NCBI GenBank assembly: GCA_964036665.1
Contig: OZ038527.1
Location: 13,981,835-14,045,834 of the forward strand
Source of the DNA: Gordius sp. MW1
Taxonomy: Eukaryota; Nematomorpha; Gordioida; Gordea; Gordiidae
Direction: 5' to 3'
Length of the DNA: 64,000 nucleotides
The first letter of the stretch is position 1. Each line of letters starts with the position of its first letter. The notes below the pieces were generated by a model. It ran no database searches, was not told where the DNA came from, and saw only the letters and a list, made by a program, of their open reading frames with translations. The position numbers were made by a program, and so were the translations under genes. This document shows, in pieces, positions 35,104 through 49,351 of the stretch.

Positions 35104-38100
35104 TTTTTGAGGTAAAAATATTATTTTTTTTCGATTCTATGTGAAAGAGCGTAAAATAATATATAAAAATAAGCCAATTTGAGAATCCTATTATCCTGGA
35201 TTGACTTCCGAAAAGAGGTTTTAAGCTGCGAGAACTATCATTTTGACAAAAGACAACGTTTTATTGTTGCGATTAATATGTTGTATCGTAACGTGAGTGC
35301 TTAATTTTTGAAAATTGCTCTATGCGATCATGATTTCAAAGTAATAGTTTTCTGATTCTGATAAATTTTTACTTTTTATCATGGAAACAACGTCTGAAAA
35401 CCACAACTTTCATCGGATGAATACGGTTGAATAAAAAAATGTGAAAAATTTTGAGGTAAAAATATTCATTTTTTTCGATTCTATGTGAAAGAGCGTATAA
35501 AAATATATAAAAATAAGCCAATTTGAGAATCCTATTATCCTCGATTGACTTCCGAAAAGAGGTTTTAAGCTGCGAGAACTATCAATTTGACAAAAGAAAA
35601 CGTTTTATTGTTGCGATTAGTTTGTTGTATCGCAACGTGAGTGCTTAATTTTTGAAAATTGCTCTATGCGATCATGATTTCAAAGTAATAGTTTTTTGAT
35701 TCTGATAAATTTTTACTTTTTATCATGGAAACAACGTCTGAAAATGACAACTTTCATCGGATGAATACGGTTGAAAAAAAAATGTGAAAAATTTTCAGGT
35801 AAAAATATTCATTTTTTTCGATTCTATGTGAAAGAGCGTATAAAAATATATAAAAGTAAGCCAATTTGAGAATCCTATTATCCTCGATTGACTTCCGAAA
35901 AGAGGTTTTAAGCTGCGAGAACTATCATTTTGACAAAAGACAACGTTCTATTGTTGCGATTAGTTTGTTGTATCAAACGTGAGTGCTTAATTTTTGAAAA
36001 CTGCTCTATGCAATCATGATTTCAAAGTAATAGTTTTCTGATTCTCATAAATTTTTACTTTTTATCATGGAAACAACGTCTGAAAACGACAAATTTCATC
36101 GGATGAATACGGTTGAAAGAAAAAAATGTGAAAAATTTTGAGGTTAAAATATTTATTTTTTTCGATTCTATGTGAAAGAGCTTAAAAAAATATATAAAAG
36201 TAAGCCGATTTGAGAATCCTATTATCCTCGATTGACTTCCAAAAAGAGGTTAGCTGCGAGAACTATCATTTTGACAAAAGACAACGTTTTATTGTTGCGA
36301 TTAGTTTGTTGTATCGCAACGTGAGTGCTTAATTTTTGAAAATTGCTCTATGCGATCATGATTTCAAAGTAATAGTTTTCTGATTCTGATAAATTTTTAC
36401 TTTTTATCATGGAAACAACGTCTGAAAACGACAACTTTTATCGGATGAATACGGTTGAATAAAAAAATGTGAAAATTTTTGAGGTAAAAATATTCATTTT
36501 TTTTCGATTCTATGTGAAAGAGCGTAAAAAAATATATAAAAATAAGCCAATTTGAGAATCCTATTATCCTGGATTGACTTCCGAAAAGAAAGCTGCGAGA
36601 ACTATCATTTTGACAAAAGACAACGTTTTATTGTTGCGATTAGTTTGTTGTATCGCAACGTGAGTGCTTAATTTTTGAAAATTGCTCTATGCGATCATGA
36701 TTTCAAAGTAATAGTTTTCTGATTCTGATAAATTTTTACTTTTTATCATGGAAACAACGTCTGAAAATGACAACTTTCATCGGATGAATACGGTTGAATA
36801 AAAAAATGTGAAAAATTTTGAGGTAAAAATATTCATTTTTTTCGATTCTATGTGAAAGAGCGTATAAAAATATATAAAAGTAAGCCAATTTGAGAATCCT
36901 CTTATCCTCGATTGACTTCCGAAAAGAGGTTTTAAGCTGCTAGAACTATCAATTTGACAAAAGAAAACGTTTTATTGTTGCGATTAGTTTGTTGTATCGC
37001 AACGTGAGTGCTTAATTTTTGAAAATTGCTCTATGCGATCATGATTTCAAAGTAATAGTTTTCTGATTCTGATAAATTTTTACTTTTTATCATGGAAACA
37101 ACGTCTGAAAATGACAACTTTCATCGGATATACGGTTGAATAAAAAAATGTGAAAAATTTTGAGGTAAAAATATTCATTTTTTTCGATTCTATGTGAAAG
37201 AGCGTATAAAAATATATAAAAGTAAGCCAATTTGAGAATCCTATTATCCTCGATTGACTTCCGAAAAGAGGTTTTAAGCTGCGAGAACTATCATTTTGAC
37301 AAAAGACAACGTTCTATTGTTGCGATTAGTTTGTTGTATCAAACGTGAGTGCTTAATTTTTGAAAACTGCTCTATGCAATCATGATTTCAAAGTAATAGT
37401 TTTCTGATTCTCATAAATTTACTTTTTATCATGGAAACAACGTCTGAAAACGACAAATTTCATCGGATGAATACGGTTGAAAGAAAAAAATGTGAAAAAT
37501 TTTGAGGTAAAAATATTTATTTTTTTCGATTATATGTGAAAGAGCTTAAAAAAATATATAAAAGTAAGCCGATTTGAGAATCCTATTATCCTTGATTGAC
37601 TTCCAAAAAGAGGTTTTAAGCTGCGAGAACTATCATTTTGACAAAAGACAACGTTTTATTGTTGCGGTTAGTTTGTTGTATCGCAACGTGAGTGCTTAAT
37701 TTTTGAAAATTGCTCTATGCGATCATGATTTCAAAGTAATAGTTTTCTGATTCTGATAAATTTTTACTTTTTATCATGGAAACAACGTCTGAAAACGACA
37801 ACTTTCATCGGATGAATACGGTTGAATAAAAAAATGTGAAAATTTTTGAGGTAAAAATATTAATTTTTTTCGATTCTATGTGAAAGAGCGTAAAAAAATA
37901 TATAAAAATAAGCCAATTCGAGCATCCTATTATCCTGGATTGACTTCCGAAAAGAGGTTTTAAGCTGCGAGAACTATCATTTTGACAAAAGACAACGTTT
38001 TATTGTTGCGAGTTTGTTGTATCGTAACGTGTGTGCTTAATTTTTGAAAATTGCTCTATGCGATCATGATTTCAAAGTAATAGTTTTCTGATTCTGATAA

Positions 38101-40193
38101 ATTTTTACTTTTTATCATGGAAACAACGTCTGAAAACGACAACTTTTATCGGATGAATACGGTTGAATAAAAAAATGTGAAAATTTTTGAGGTAAAAATA
38201 TTCATTTTTTTCGATTCTATGTGAAAGAGCGTAAAAAAATATATAAAAATAAGACAATTTGAGAATCCTATTATCCTGGATTGACTTCCGAAAAGAGGTT
38301 TTAAGCTGCGAGAACTATCATTTTGACAAAAGACAACGTTTTATTGTTGCGAGTTTGTTGTATCGTAACGTGTGTGCTTAATTTTTGAAAATTGCTCTAT
38401 GCGATCATGATTTCAAAGTAATAGTTTTCTGATTCTGATAAATTTTTACTTTTTATCATGGAAACAACGTCTGAAAATGACAACTTTCATCGGATATACG
38501 GTTGAATAAAAAAATGTGAAAAATTTTGAGGTAAAAATATTCATTTTTTTCGATTCTATGTGAAAGAGCGTATAAAAATATATAAAAGTAAGCCGATTTG
38601 AGAATCCTATTATCCTCGATTGACTTCCAAAAAGAGGTTTTAAGCTGCGAGAACTATCATTTTGACAAAAGACAACGTTCTATTGTTGCGATTAGTTTGT
38701 TGTATCAAACGTGAGTGCTTAATTTTTGAAAACTGCTCTATGCAATCATGATTTCAAAGTAATAGTTTTCTGATTCTCATAAATTTTTACTTTTTATCAT
38801 GGAAACAACGTCTGAAAACGACAAATTTCATCGGATGAATACGGTTGAAAGAAAAAAATTTGAAAAATTTTGAGGTAAAAAAAATTATTTTTTTCAATTC
38901 TATGTGAAAGAGCTTAAAAAAATATATAAAAGTAAGCCGATTTGAGAATCCTATTATCCTCGATTGACTTCCAAAAAGAGGTTAGCTGCGAGAACTATCA
39001 TTTTGACAAAAGACAACGTTTTATTGTTGCGATTAGTTTGTTGTATCGCAACGTGAGTGCTTAATTTTTGAAAATTGCTCTATGCGATCATGATTTCAAA
39101 GTAATAGTTTTCTGATTCTGATAAATTTTTACTTTTTATCATGGAAACAACGTCTGAAAACGACAACTTTTATCGGATGAATACGGTTGAATAAAAAAAT
39201 GTGAAAATTTTTGAGGTAAAAATATTCATTTTTTTTCGATTCTATGTGAAAGAGCGTAAAAAAATATATAAAAATAAGCCAATTTGAGAATCCTATTATC
39301 CTGGATTGACTTCCGAAAAGAGGTTTTAAGCTGCGAGAACTATCATTTTGACAAAAGACAACGTTTTATTGTTGCGATTAGTTTGTTGTATCGCAACGTG
39401 AGTGCTTAATTTTTGAAAATTGCTCTGTGCGATCATGATTTCAAAGTAATAGTTTTCTGATTCTGATAAATTTTTACTTTTTATCATGGAAACAACGTCT
39501 GAAAATGACAACTTTCATCGGATGAATACGGTTGAATAAAAAAATGTGAAAAATTTTGAGGTAAAAATATTCATTTTTTTCGATTCTATGTGAAAGAGCG
39601 TATAAAAATATATAAAAATAAGCCAATTTGAGAATCCTATTATCCTCGATTGACTTCCGAAAAGAGGTTTTAAGCTGCGAGAACTATCATTTTGACAAAA
39701 GAAAACGTTTTATTGTTGCGATTAGTTTGTTGTATCGCAACGTGAGTGCTTAATTTTTGAAAATTGCTCTATGCGATCATGATTTCAAAGTAATAGTTTT
39801 CTGATTCTGATAAATTTTTACTTTTTATCATGGAAACAACGTCTGAAAACGACAACTTTCATCGGATGAATACGGTTGAATAAAAAAATGTGAAAAATTT
39901 TGAGGTAAAAATTTTTATTTTGTTCGATTCTATGTGAAAGAGCTTGAAAAAATATATAAAAGTAAGCCGATTTGAGAATCCTATTATCCTCGATTGACTT
40001 CCGAAAAGAGGATTTAAGCTGCGAGAACTATCATTTTGACAAAAGACAACGTTTTATTGTTGCGATTAGTTTGTTGTATCGCAACGTGAGTGCTTAATTT
40101 TTGAAAATTGCTCTATGCGATCATGATTTCAAAGTAATAGTTTTCTGATTCTGATAAATTTTTACTTTTTATCATGGAAACAACGTCTGAAAA
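34484..40193. repeat. 5,710-bp duplicated block, copy 2 (partner 25234-30943)
   Basis: This is the second copy of the 27-monomer-offset duplication, with the same private markers in the same order. Its first 620 bp (34484-35103) also belong to the 3,085-bp-offset duplication. Its right end at 40193 abuts sequence that matches the 10 kb region, so a recombination junction lies near 40.0-40.2 kb. Confidence 0.9.
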
Positions 40194-40684
40194 CGACAAC
40201 TTTCATCGGATGAATACGGTTGAATAAAAAAATGTGAAAAATTTTTAGGTAAAAATATTCATTTTTTCGATTCTATGTGTAGAGCTTGAAAAAATATATA
40301 AAAGTAAGCCGATTAGAGAATCCTATTATCCACGATTGACTTCCGAAATGAGATTTTAAGCTGCGAGAACTATCATTTTGACAAAAGACAACGTTTTATA
40401 GTTGCGATTAGTTTGTTGTATCGCAACGTGAGTGCTTAATTTTTGAAAATTGCTCTATGCGATCATGATTTCAAAGTAATAGTTTTCTGATTCTGGTAAA
40501 TTTTTACTTTTTATCATGGAAACAACGTCTGAAAACGACAACTTTCTTCGGATGAATACGGTTGAAAGAAAAAAATGTGAAAAATTTTGAGGTAAAAATA
40601 TTCATTTTTTTCGATTCTATGTGAAAGAGCGTAAAAAATATATAAAAATAAGCCAATTTGAGAATCCTATTATCCTCGATTGAC
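40012..40684. repeat. Block matching 9842-10514 at a 30.17-kb offset
   Basis: It has the same ordered markers as its partner: GTGTAGAGC, GATTAGAG, TATCCACG, CCGAAATGAGATTTTAAG, TTTTATAGTTGCG and CTGGTAAATTT. It spans the right end of the 5,710-bp duplicated block (40193), so bases 40012-40193 match both parents and the switch point cannot be placed more precisely. Confidence 0.85.
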
Positions 40685-42719
40685 TTCCGAAAAGAGGTTT
40701 TAAGCTGCGAGAACTATCATTTTGACAAAAGACAACGTTCTATTGTTGCGATTAGTTTGTTGTATCAAACGTGAGTGCTTAATTTTTGAAAACTGCTCTA
40801 TGCAATCATGATTTCAAAGTAATAGTTTTCTGATTCTCATAAATTTTTACTTTTTATCATGGAAACAACGTCTGAAAACGACAAATTTCATCGGATGAAT
40901 ACGGTTGAAAGAAAAAAATGTGAAAAATTTTGAGGTAAAAATATTTATTTTTTTCGATTCTATGTGAAAGAGCTTAAAAAAATATATAAAAGTAAACCGA
41001 TTTGAGAATCCTATTATCCTCGATTGACTTTCAAAAAGAGGTTTTAAGCTGCGAGAACTATCATTTTGACAAAAGACAACGTTTTATTGTTGCGGTTAGT
41101 TTGTTGTATCGCAACGTGAGTGCTTAATTTTTGAAAATTGCTCTATGCGATCATGATTTCAAAGTAATAGTTTTCTGATTCTGATAAATTTTTACTTTTT
41201 ATCATGGAAACAACGTCTGAAAACGACAACTTTCATCGGATGAATACGGTTGAATAAAAAAATGTGAAAATTTTTGAGGTAAAAATATTAATTTTTTTCA
41301 ATTCTATGTGAAAGAGCGTAAAATAATATATAAAAATAAGCCAATTTGAGAATCCTATTATCCTGGATTGACTTCCGAAAAGAGGTTTTAAGCTGCGAGA
41401 ACTATCATTTTGACAAAAGACAACGTTTTATTGTTGCGATTAGTTTGTTGTATCGTAACGTGAGTGCTTAATTTTTGAAAATTGCTCTATGCGATCATGA
41501 TTTCAAAGTAATAGTTTTCTGATTCTGATAAATTTTTACTTTTTATCATGGAAACAACGTCTGAAAACCACAACTTTCATCGGATGAATACGGTTGAATA
41601 AAAAAATGTGAAAAATTTTGAGGTAAAAATATTCATTTTTTTCGATTCTATGTGAAAGAGCGTATAAAAATATATAAAAATAAGCCAATTTGAGAATCCT
41701 ATTATCCTCGATTGACTTCCGAAAAGAGGTTTTAAGCTGCGAGAACTATCAATTTGACAAAAGAAAACGTTTTATTGTTGCGATTAGTTTGTTGTATCGC
41801 AACGTGTGTGCTTAATTTTTGAAAATTGCTCTATGCGATCATGATTTCAAAGTAATAGTTTTTTGATTCTGATAAATTTTTACTTTTTATCATGGAAACA
41901 ACGTCTGAAAATGACAACTTTCATCGGATGAATACGGTTGAATAAAAAAATGTGAAAAATTTTGAGGTAAAAATATTCATTTTTTCCGATTCTATGTGAA
42001 AGAGCGTATAAAAATATATAAAAATAAGTCAATTTGAGAATCCTATTATCCTCGATTGACTTCCGAAAAGAGGTTTTAAGCTGCGAGAACTATCATTTTG
42101 ACAAAAGACAACGTTTTATTGTTGCGATTAGTTTGTTGTATCAAACGTGAGTGCTTAATTTTTGAAAACTGCTCTATGCAATCATGATTTCAAAGTAGTG
42201 TTTTCTGATTCTCATAAATTTTTACTTTTTATCATGGAAACAACGTCTGAAAACGACAACTTTCATCGGATGAATACGGTTGAAAGAAAAAAATGAGAAA
42301 AATTTTGAGGTAAAAATATTTATTTTTTTCGATTCTATGTGAAAGAGCTTGAAAAAATATATAAAAGTAAGCCGATTTGAGAATCCTATTATCCTCGATT
42401 GACTTCCGAAAAGAGGTTTTAAGCTGCGAGAACTATCATTTTGACAAAAGACAACGTTTTATTGTTGCGATTAGTTTGTTGTATCGCAACGTGAGTGCTT
42501 AATTTTTGAAAATAGCTCTATGCGATCATGATTTCAAAGTAATAGTTTTCTGATTCTGATAAATTTTCACTTTTTATCATGGAAACAACGTCTGAAAACG
42601 ACAACTTTCATCGGATGAATACGGTTGAATAAAAAAATGTGAAAAATTTTGAGGTAAAAATATTCATTTTTTTCGATTCTATGTGAAAGAGCGTATAAAA
42701 ATATATAAAAATAAGCCAA

Positions 42720-44920
42720 TTTGAGAATCCTATTATCCTCGATTGACTTCCGAAAAGAGGATTTAAGCTGCGAGAACTATCATTTTGACAAAAGACAACG
42801 TTTTATTGTTGCGATTAGTTTGTTGTATCGCAACGTGAGTGCTTAATTTTTGAAAATTGCTCTATGCGATAATGATTTCAAAGTAATAGTTTTCTGATTC
42901 TGATAAATTTTTACTTTTTATCATGGAAACAACGTCTGAAAACGACAACTTTCATCGGATGAATACGGTTGAAAGAAAAAAATGTGAAAAATTTTGAGGT
43001 AAAAATATTCATTTTTTTCGATTCTATGTGTAGAGCTTGAAAAAATATATAAAAGTAAGCCGATTAGAGAATCCTATTATCCACGATTGACTTCCGAAAA
43101 GAGATTTTAAGCTGCGAGAACTATCATTTTGACAAAAGACAACGTTTTATTGTTGCGATTAGTTTGTTGTATCGCAACGTGAGTGCTTAATTTTTGAAAA
43201 TTGCTCTATGCGATCATGATTTCAAAGTAAAGTTTTCTGATTCTGATAAATTTTTACTTTTTATCATGGAAACAACGTCTGAAAACGACAACTTTCATCG
43301 GATGAATACGGTTGAATTGAAAGAAAAAAATGTGAAATATTTTGAGGTAATAATATTTATTTTTTTCGATTCTATGTGAAAGAGCTTGAAAAAATATATA
43401 AAAGTAAGCCGATTTGAGAATCCTATTATCCTCGATTGACTTCCGAAAAGAGGTTTTAAGCTGCGAGAACTATCATTTTGACAAAAGACAACGTTTTATT
43501 GTTGCGATTAGTTTGTTGTATCAAACGTGAGTGCTTAATTTTTGAAAACTGCTCTATGCAATCATGATTTCAAAGTAATAGTTTTCTGATTCTGATAAAT
43601 TTTTACTTTTTATCATGGAAACAACGTCTGAAAACGACAACTTTCATCGGATGAATACGGTTGAATAAAAAAATGTTAAAAATTTTGAGGTAAAATTATT
43701 AATTTTTTTCGATTCTATGTGAGAGAGCGTAAAAAATATATAAAAATAAGCCAATTTGAGAATCCTATTTTCCTCGATTGACTTCCGAAAAGAGGTTTTA
43801 AGCTGCGAGAACTATCATTTTGACAAAAGACAACGTTTTATTGTTGCGATTAGTTTGTTGTATCAAACGTGAGTGCTTAATTTATGAAAACTGCTCTATG
43901 CAATCATGATTTCAAAGTAATAGTTTTCTGATTCTGATAAATTTTTACTTTTTATCATGGAAACAACGTCTGAAAACGACAACTTTCATCGGATGAATAC
44001 GGTTGAAAGAAAAAAATGTGAAAAATTTTGAGGTAAAAAAATTTATTTTTTTCGATTCTATGTGAAATAGCTTGAAAAAATATATAAAAGTAAGCCGATT
44101 TGAGAATCCTATTATCCTCGATTGACTTCCGAAAAGAGGTTTTAAGATGCGAGAACTATCATTTTGACAAAAGACAACGTTTTATTGTTGCGATTAGTTT
44201 GTTGTATCGCAACGTGAGTGCTTAATTTTTTAAAATTGCTCTATGCGATCCTGATTTCAAATTAATAGTTTTCTGATTCTGATAAATTTTTACTTTTTAT
44301 CATGGAAACAACGTCTGAAAACGACAACTTTCATCGGATGAATACGGTTGAATAAAAAAATGTGAAAAAATTTTGAGGTAAAAATATTCATTTTTTCGAT
44401 TCTATGTGTAGAGCTTGAAAAAATATATAAAAGTAAGCCGATTAGAGAATCCTATTATCCACGATTGACTTCCGAAATGAGATTTTAAGCTGCGAGAACT
44501 ATCATTTTGACAAAAGACAACGTTTTATTGTTGCGATTAGTTTGTTGTATCGCAACGTGAGTGCTTAATTTTTGAAAATTGCTCTATGCGATCATGATTT
44601 CAAAGTAATAGTTTTCTGATTCTGGTAAATTTTTACTTTTTATCATGGAAACAACGTCTTAAAACGACAACTTTCTTCGGATGAATACGGTTGAAAGAAA
44701 AAAATGTGAAAAATTTTGAGGTAAAAATATTCATTTTTTTCGATTCTATGTGAAAGAGCGTAAAAAATATATAAAAATAAGCCAATTTGAGAATCCTATT
44801 ATCCTCGATTGACTTCCGAAAAGAGGTTTTAAGCTGCGAGAACTATCATTTTGACAAAAGACAACGTTTTATTGTTGCGATTAGTTTGTTGTATCAAACG
44901 TGAGTGCTTAATTTTTGAAA
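42720..44920. repeat. 12-monomer-offset block, copy 1 (partner about 46835-49035)
   Basis: Shared markers at an offset of 4,114-4,115 bp: GAGGATTTAAGC, GCGATAATGATTTC, GTGTAGAGC (43029/47143), GAATTGAAAGAAAA with GTGAAATATTTTG, GTGAGAGAGCG, CCTATTTTCCTCG, TTTATGAAAACTGC, GAAATAGCTTG, GCGATCCTGATTTCAAATTA (44245/48360) and GTCTTAAAACG. Compensating one-base indels sit at the AGTAAAGTTTT site (about 43229) and in an A run near 44365. The copies diverge near 44.94/49.06 kb. Confidence 0.82.
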
Positions 44921-46834
44921 ACTGCTCTATGCGATCATGATTTCAAAGTAATAGTTTTCTGATTCTGATAAATTTTTACTTTTTATCATGGAAACAACGT
45001 CTGAAAACGACAACTTTCATCGGATGAATACGTTTGAATAAAAAAATGTGAAAAATTTTGAGGTAAAAATATTCATTTTTTTTTATTCTATGTGAAAGAG
45101 AAAAAAATATATAAAAATAAGCCAATTTGAGAATCCTATTATCCTCGATTAACTTCCGAAAAGAGGTTTTAAGCTGCGAGAACTATCATTTTGACAAAAG
45201 ACAACGTTTTATTGTTGCGATTAGTTTGTTGTATCAAACGTGAGTGCTTAATTTTTGAAAACTGCTCTATGCAATCATGATTTCAAAGTAATAGTTTCTG
45301 ATTCTGGTAAAATTTTACTTTTTATCATGGAAAAAACGTCTGAAGACCACAACTTTCTTCGGATGAATACGGTTGAAAGAAAAAAATGTGAAAAATTTTG
45401 AGGAAAAAATATTTATTTTTTTCGATTCTATGTGAAAGAGCTTGAAAAAATATATAAAAGTAAGCCGATTTGAGAATCCTATTATCCTCGATTGACTTCC
45501 GAAAAGAGGTTTTAAGCTGCGAGAACTATCATTTTGACAAAAGACAACGTTTTATTGTTGCGATTAGTTTGTTGTATCAAACGTGAGTGCTTAATTTTTG
45601 AAAACTGCTCTATGCAATCATGATTTCAAAGTAATAGTTTTCTGATTCTGATAAATTTTTACTTTTTATCATGGAAACAACGTCTGAAAACGACAACTTT
45701 CATCGGATGAATACGGTTGAAAGAAAAAAATGTCAAAAATTTTGAGGTAAAAATATTTATTTTTTTTGATTCTATGTGAAAGAGCTTGAAAAAATATATA
45801 AAAGTAAGCCGATTTGAGAATCCTATTATCCTCGATTGACTTCCGAAAAGAGGTTTTAAGCTGCGAGAACTATCATTTTGACAAAAGACAAGGTTTTATT
45901 GTTGCGATTAGTTTGTTGTATCAAACGTGAGTGCTTAATTTTTGAAAACTGCTCTATGCAATCATGATTTCAAAGTAATAGTTTTCTGATTCTGGTAAAT
46001 TTTTACTTTTTATCATGGAAACAACGTCTGAAAACGACAACTCTCTTCGGATGAATACGGTTGAAAGAAAAAAATGTGAAAAGTTTTGAGGTAAAAATAT
46101 TCATTTTTTTTGATTCTATGTGAAAGAGCGTAAAAAATATATAAAAATAAGCCAATTTGAGAATCCTATTATCCTCGATTGACTTCCGAAAAGAGGTTTT
46201 AAGCTGCGAGAACTATCATTTTGACAAAAGACAACGTTTTATTGTTGCGATTAGTTTGTTGTATCAAACGTGAGTGCTAATTTTTGAAAACTGCTCTATG
46301 CAATCATGATTTCAAAGTAATAGTTTTCTGATTCTGATAAATTTTTACTTTTTATCATGGAAACAACGTCTGAAAACGATAACTTTCATCGGATGAATAC
46401 GGTTGAATAAAAAAATGTGAAAAATTTTGAGGTAAAAATATTCATTTTTTTCGATTCTATGTGAAAGAGCGTAAAAAATATATAAAAATAAGCCAATTTG
46501 AGAATCCTATTATCCTCGATTGACTTCCGAAAAGAGGTTTTAAGCTGCGAGAACTATCATTTTGACAAAAGACAACGTTTTATTGTTGCGATTAGTTTGT
46601 TGTATCAAACGTGAGTGCTTAATTTTTGAAAACTGCTCTATGCGATCATGATTTCAAAGTAATAGTTTTCTGATAAATTTTTACTTTTTATCGTGGAAAC
46701 AACGTCTGAAAACGACAAATTTCATCGGATGAATACGGTTGAATAAAAAAATGTGAAAAATTTTGAGGTAAAAATATTCATTTTTTTCGATTCTATGTGA
46801 AAGAGCGTATAAAAATATATAAAAATAAGCCAAT

Positions 46835-49035
46835 TTGAGAATCCTATTATCCTCGATTGACTTCCAAAAAGAGGATTTAAGCTGCGAGAACTATCATTTT
46901 GACAAAAGACAACGTTTTATTGTTGCGATTAGTTTGTTGTATCGCAACGTGAGTGCTTAATTTTTGAAAATTGCTCTATGCGATAATGATTTCAAAGTAA
47001 TAGTTTTCTGATTCTGATAAATTTTTACTTTTTATCATGGAAACAACGTCTGAAAACGACAACTTTCATCGGATGAATACGGTTGAAAGAAAAAAATGTG
47101 AAAAATTTTGAGGTAAAAATATTCATTTTTTTCGATTTTATGTGTAGAGCTTGAAAAAATATATAAAAGTAAGCCGATTAGAGAATCCTATTATCCACGA
47201 TTGACTTCCGAAAAGAGATTTTAAGCTGCGAGAACTATCATTTTGACAAAAGACAACGTTTTATTGTTGCGATTAGTTTGTTGTATCGCAACGTGAGTGC
47301 TTAATTTTTGAAAATTGCTCTATGCGATCATGATTTCAAAGTAATAGTTTTCTGATTCTGATAAATTTTTACTTTTTATCATGGAAACAACGTCTGAAAA
47401 CGACAACTTTCATCGGATGAATACGGTTGAATTGAAAGAAAAAAATGTGAAATATTTTGAGGTAAAAATATTTATTTTTTTCGATTCTATGTGAAAGAGC
47501 TTGAAAAAATATATAAAAGTAAGCCGATTTGAGAATCCTATTATCCTCGATTGACTTCCGAAAAGAGGTTTTAAGCTGCGAGAACTATCATTTTGACAAA
47601 AGACAACGTTTTATTGTTGCGATTAGTTTGTTGTATCAAACGTGAGTGCTTAATTTTTGAAAACTGCTCTATGCAATCATGATTTCAAAGTAATAGTTTT
47701 CTGATTCTGATAAATTTTTACTTTTTATCATGGAAACAACGTCTGAAAACGACAACTTTCATCGGATGAATACGGTTGAATAAAAAAATGTGAAAAATTT
47801 TGAGGTAAAATTATTAATTTTTTTCGATTCTATGTGAGAGAGCGTAAAAAATATATAAAAATAAGCCAATTTGAGAATCCTATTTTCCTCGATTGACTTC
47901 CGAAAAGAGGTTTTAAGCTGCGAGAACTATCATTTTGACAAAAGACAACGTTTTATTGTTGCGATTAGTTTGTTGTATCAAACGTGAGTGCTTAATTTAT
48001 GAAAACTGCTCTATGCAATCATGATTTCAAAGTAATAGTTTTCTGATTCTGATAAATTTTTACTTTTTATCATGGAAACAACGTCTGAAAACGACAACTT
48101 TCATCGGATGAATACGGTTGAAAGAAAAAAATGTGAAAAATTTTGAGGTAAAAAAATTTATTTTTTTCGATTCTATGTGAAATAGCTTGAAAAAATATAT
48201 AAAAGTAAGCCGATTTGAGAATCCTATTATCCTCGATTGACTTCCGAAAAGAGGTTTTAAGATGCGAGAACTATCATTTTGACAAAAGACAACGTTTTAT
48301 TGTTGCGATTAGTTTGTTGTATCGCAACGTGAGTGCTTAATTTTTGAAAATTGCTCTATGCGATCCTGATTTCAAATTAATAGTTTTCTGATTCTGATAA
48401 ATTTTTACTTTTTATCATGGAAACAACGTCTGAAAACGACAACTTTCATCGGATGAATACGGTTGAATAAAAAAATGTGAAAAATTTTGAGGTAAAAATA
48501 TTCATTTTTTCGATTCTATGTGTAGAGCTTGAAAAAATATATAAAAGTAAGCCGATTAGAGAATCCTATTATCCACGATTGACTTCCGAAATGAGATTTT
48601 AAGCTGCGAGAACTATCATTTTGACAAAAGACAACGTTTTATTGTTGCGATTAGTTTGTTGTATCGCAACGTGAGTGCTTAATTTTTGAAAATTGCTCTA
48701 TGCGATCATGATTTCAAAGTAATAGTTTTCTGATTCTGGTAAATTTTTACTTTTTATCATGGAAACAACGTCTTAAAACGACAACTTTCTTCGGATGAAT
48801 ACGGTTGAAAGAAAAAAATGTGAAAAATTTTGAGGTAAAAATATTCATTTTTTTCGATTCTATGTGAAAGAGCGTAAAAAATATATAAAAATAAGCCAAT
48901 TTGAGAATCCTATTATCCTCGATTGACTTCCGAAAAGAGGTTTTAAGCTGCGAGAACTATCATTTTGACAAAAGACAAGGTTTTATTGTTGCGATTAGTT
49001 TGTTGTATCAAACGTGAGTGCTTAATTTTTGAAAA
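46835..49035. repeat. 12-monomer-offset block, copy 2 (partner about 42720-44920)
   Basis: Second copy, with the same rare variants in order. Differences from the first are few: CCAAAAAGAGG near 46863, GATTTTATGTG near 47136, and ACAAGGTTTTATTG near 48976 where the partner reads ACAACGTTTTATTG. Confidence 0.82.
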
Positions 49036-49351
49036 CTGCTCTATGCGATCATGATTTCAAAGTAATAGTTTCTGATTCTGGTAAATTTTTACTTTTTATC
49101 ATGGAAACAACGTCTGAAGACCACAACTTTCTTCGGATGAATACGGTTGAAAGAAAAAAATGTGAAAAATTTTGAGGTAAAAATATTTATTTTTTTTGAT
49201 TCTATGTGAAAGAGCTTGAAAAAATATATAAAAGTAAGCCGATTTGAGAATCCTATTATCCTCGATTGACTTCCGAAAAGAGGTTTTAAACTGCGAGAAC
49301 TATCATTTTGACAAAAGACAACGTTTTATTGTTGCGATTAGTTTGTTGTAT

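Larger units (their letters stand above)
25234..40193. repeat. Region III: nested large recent duplications
   Basis: This region is built from long block copies. 25234-30943 equals 34484-40193 (offset 9,250 bp, 27 monomers). 29029-32018 equals 32114-35103 (offset 3,085 bp, 9 monomers). Consequently 29029-30943 occurs three times, with copies starting at 29029, 32114 and 38279, and 25234-25853 occurs three times, with copies starting at 25234, 31399 and 34484. No gene, transposon or unique DNA lies in the region. Confidence 0.88.

Noticed and set aside
43194-43379. 61-codon plus-strand frame
   Set aside because: It starts at TTG and is opened by a private one-base deletion (AGTAAAGTTTT) plus the GAATTGAAAG variant. 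Neighbouring monomers are closed in this frame.
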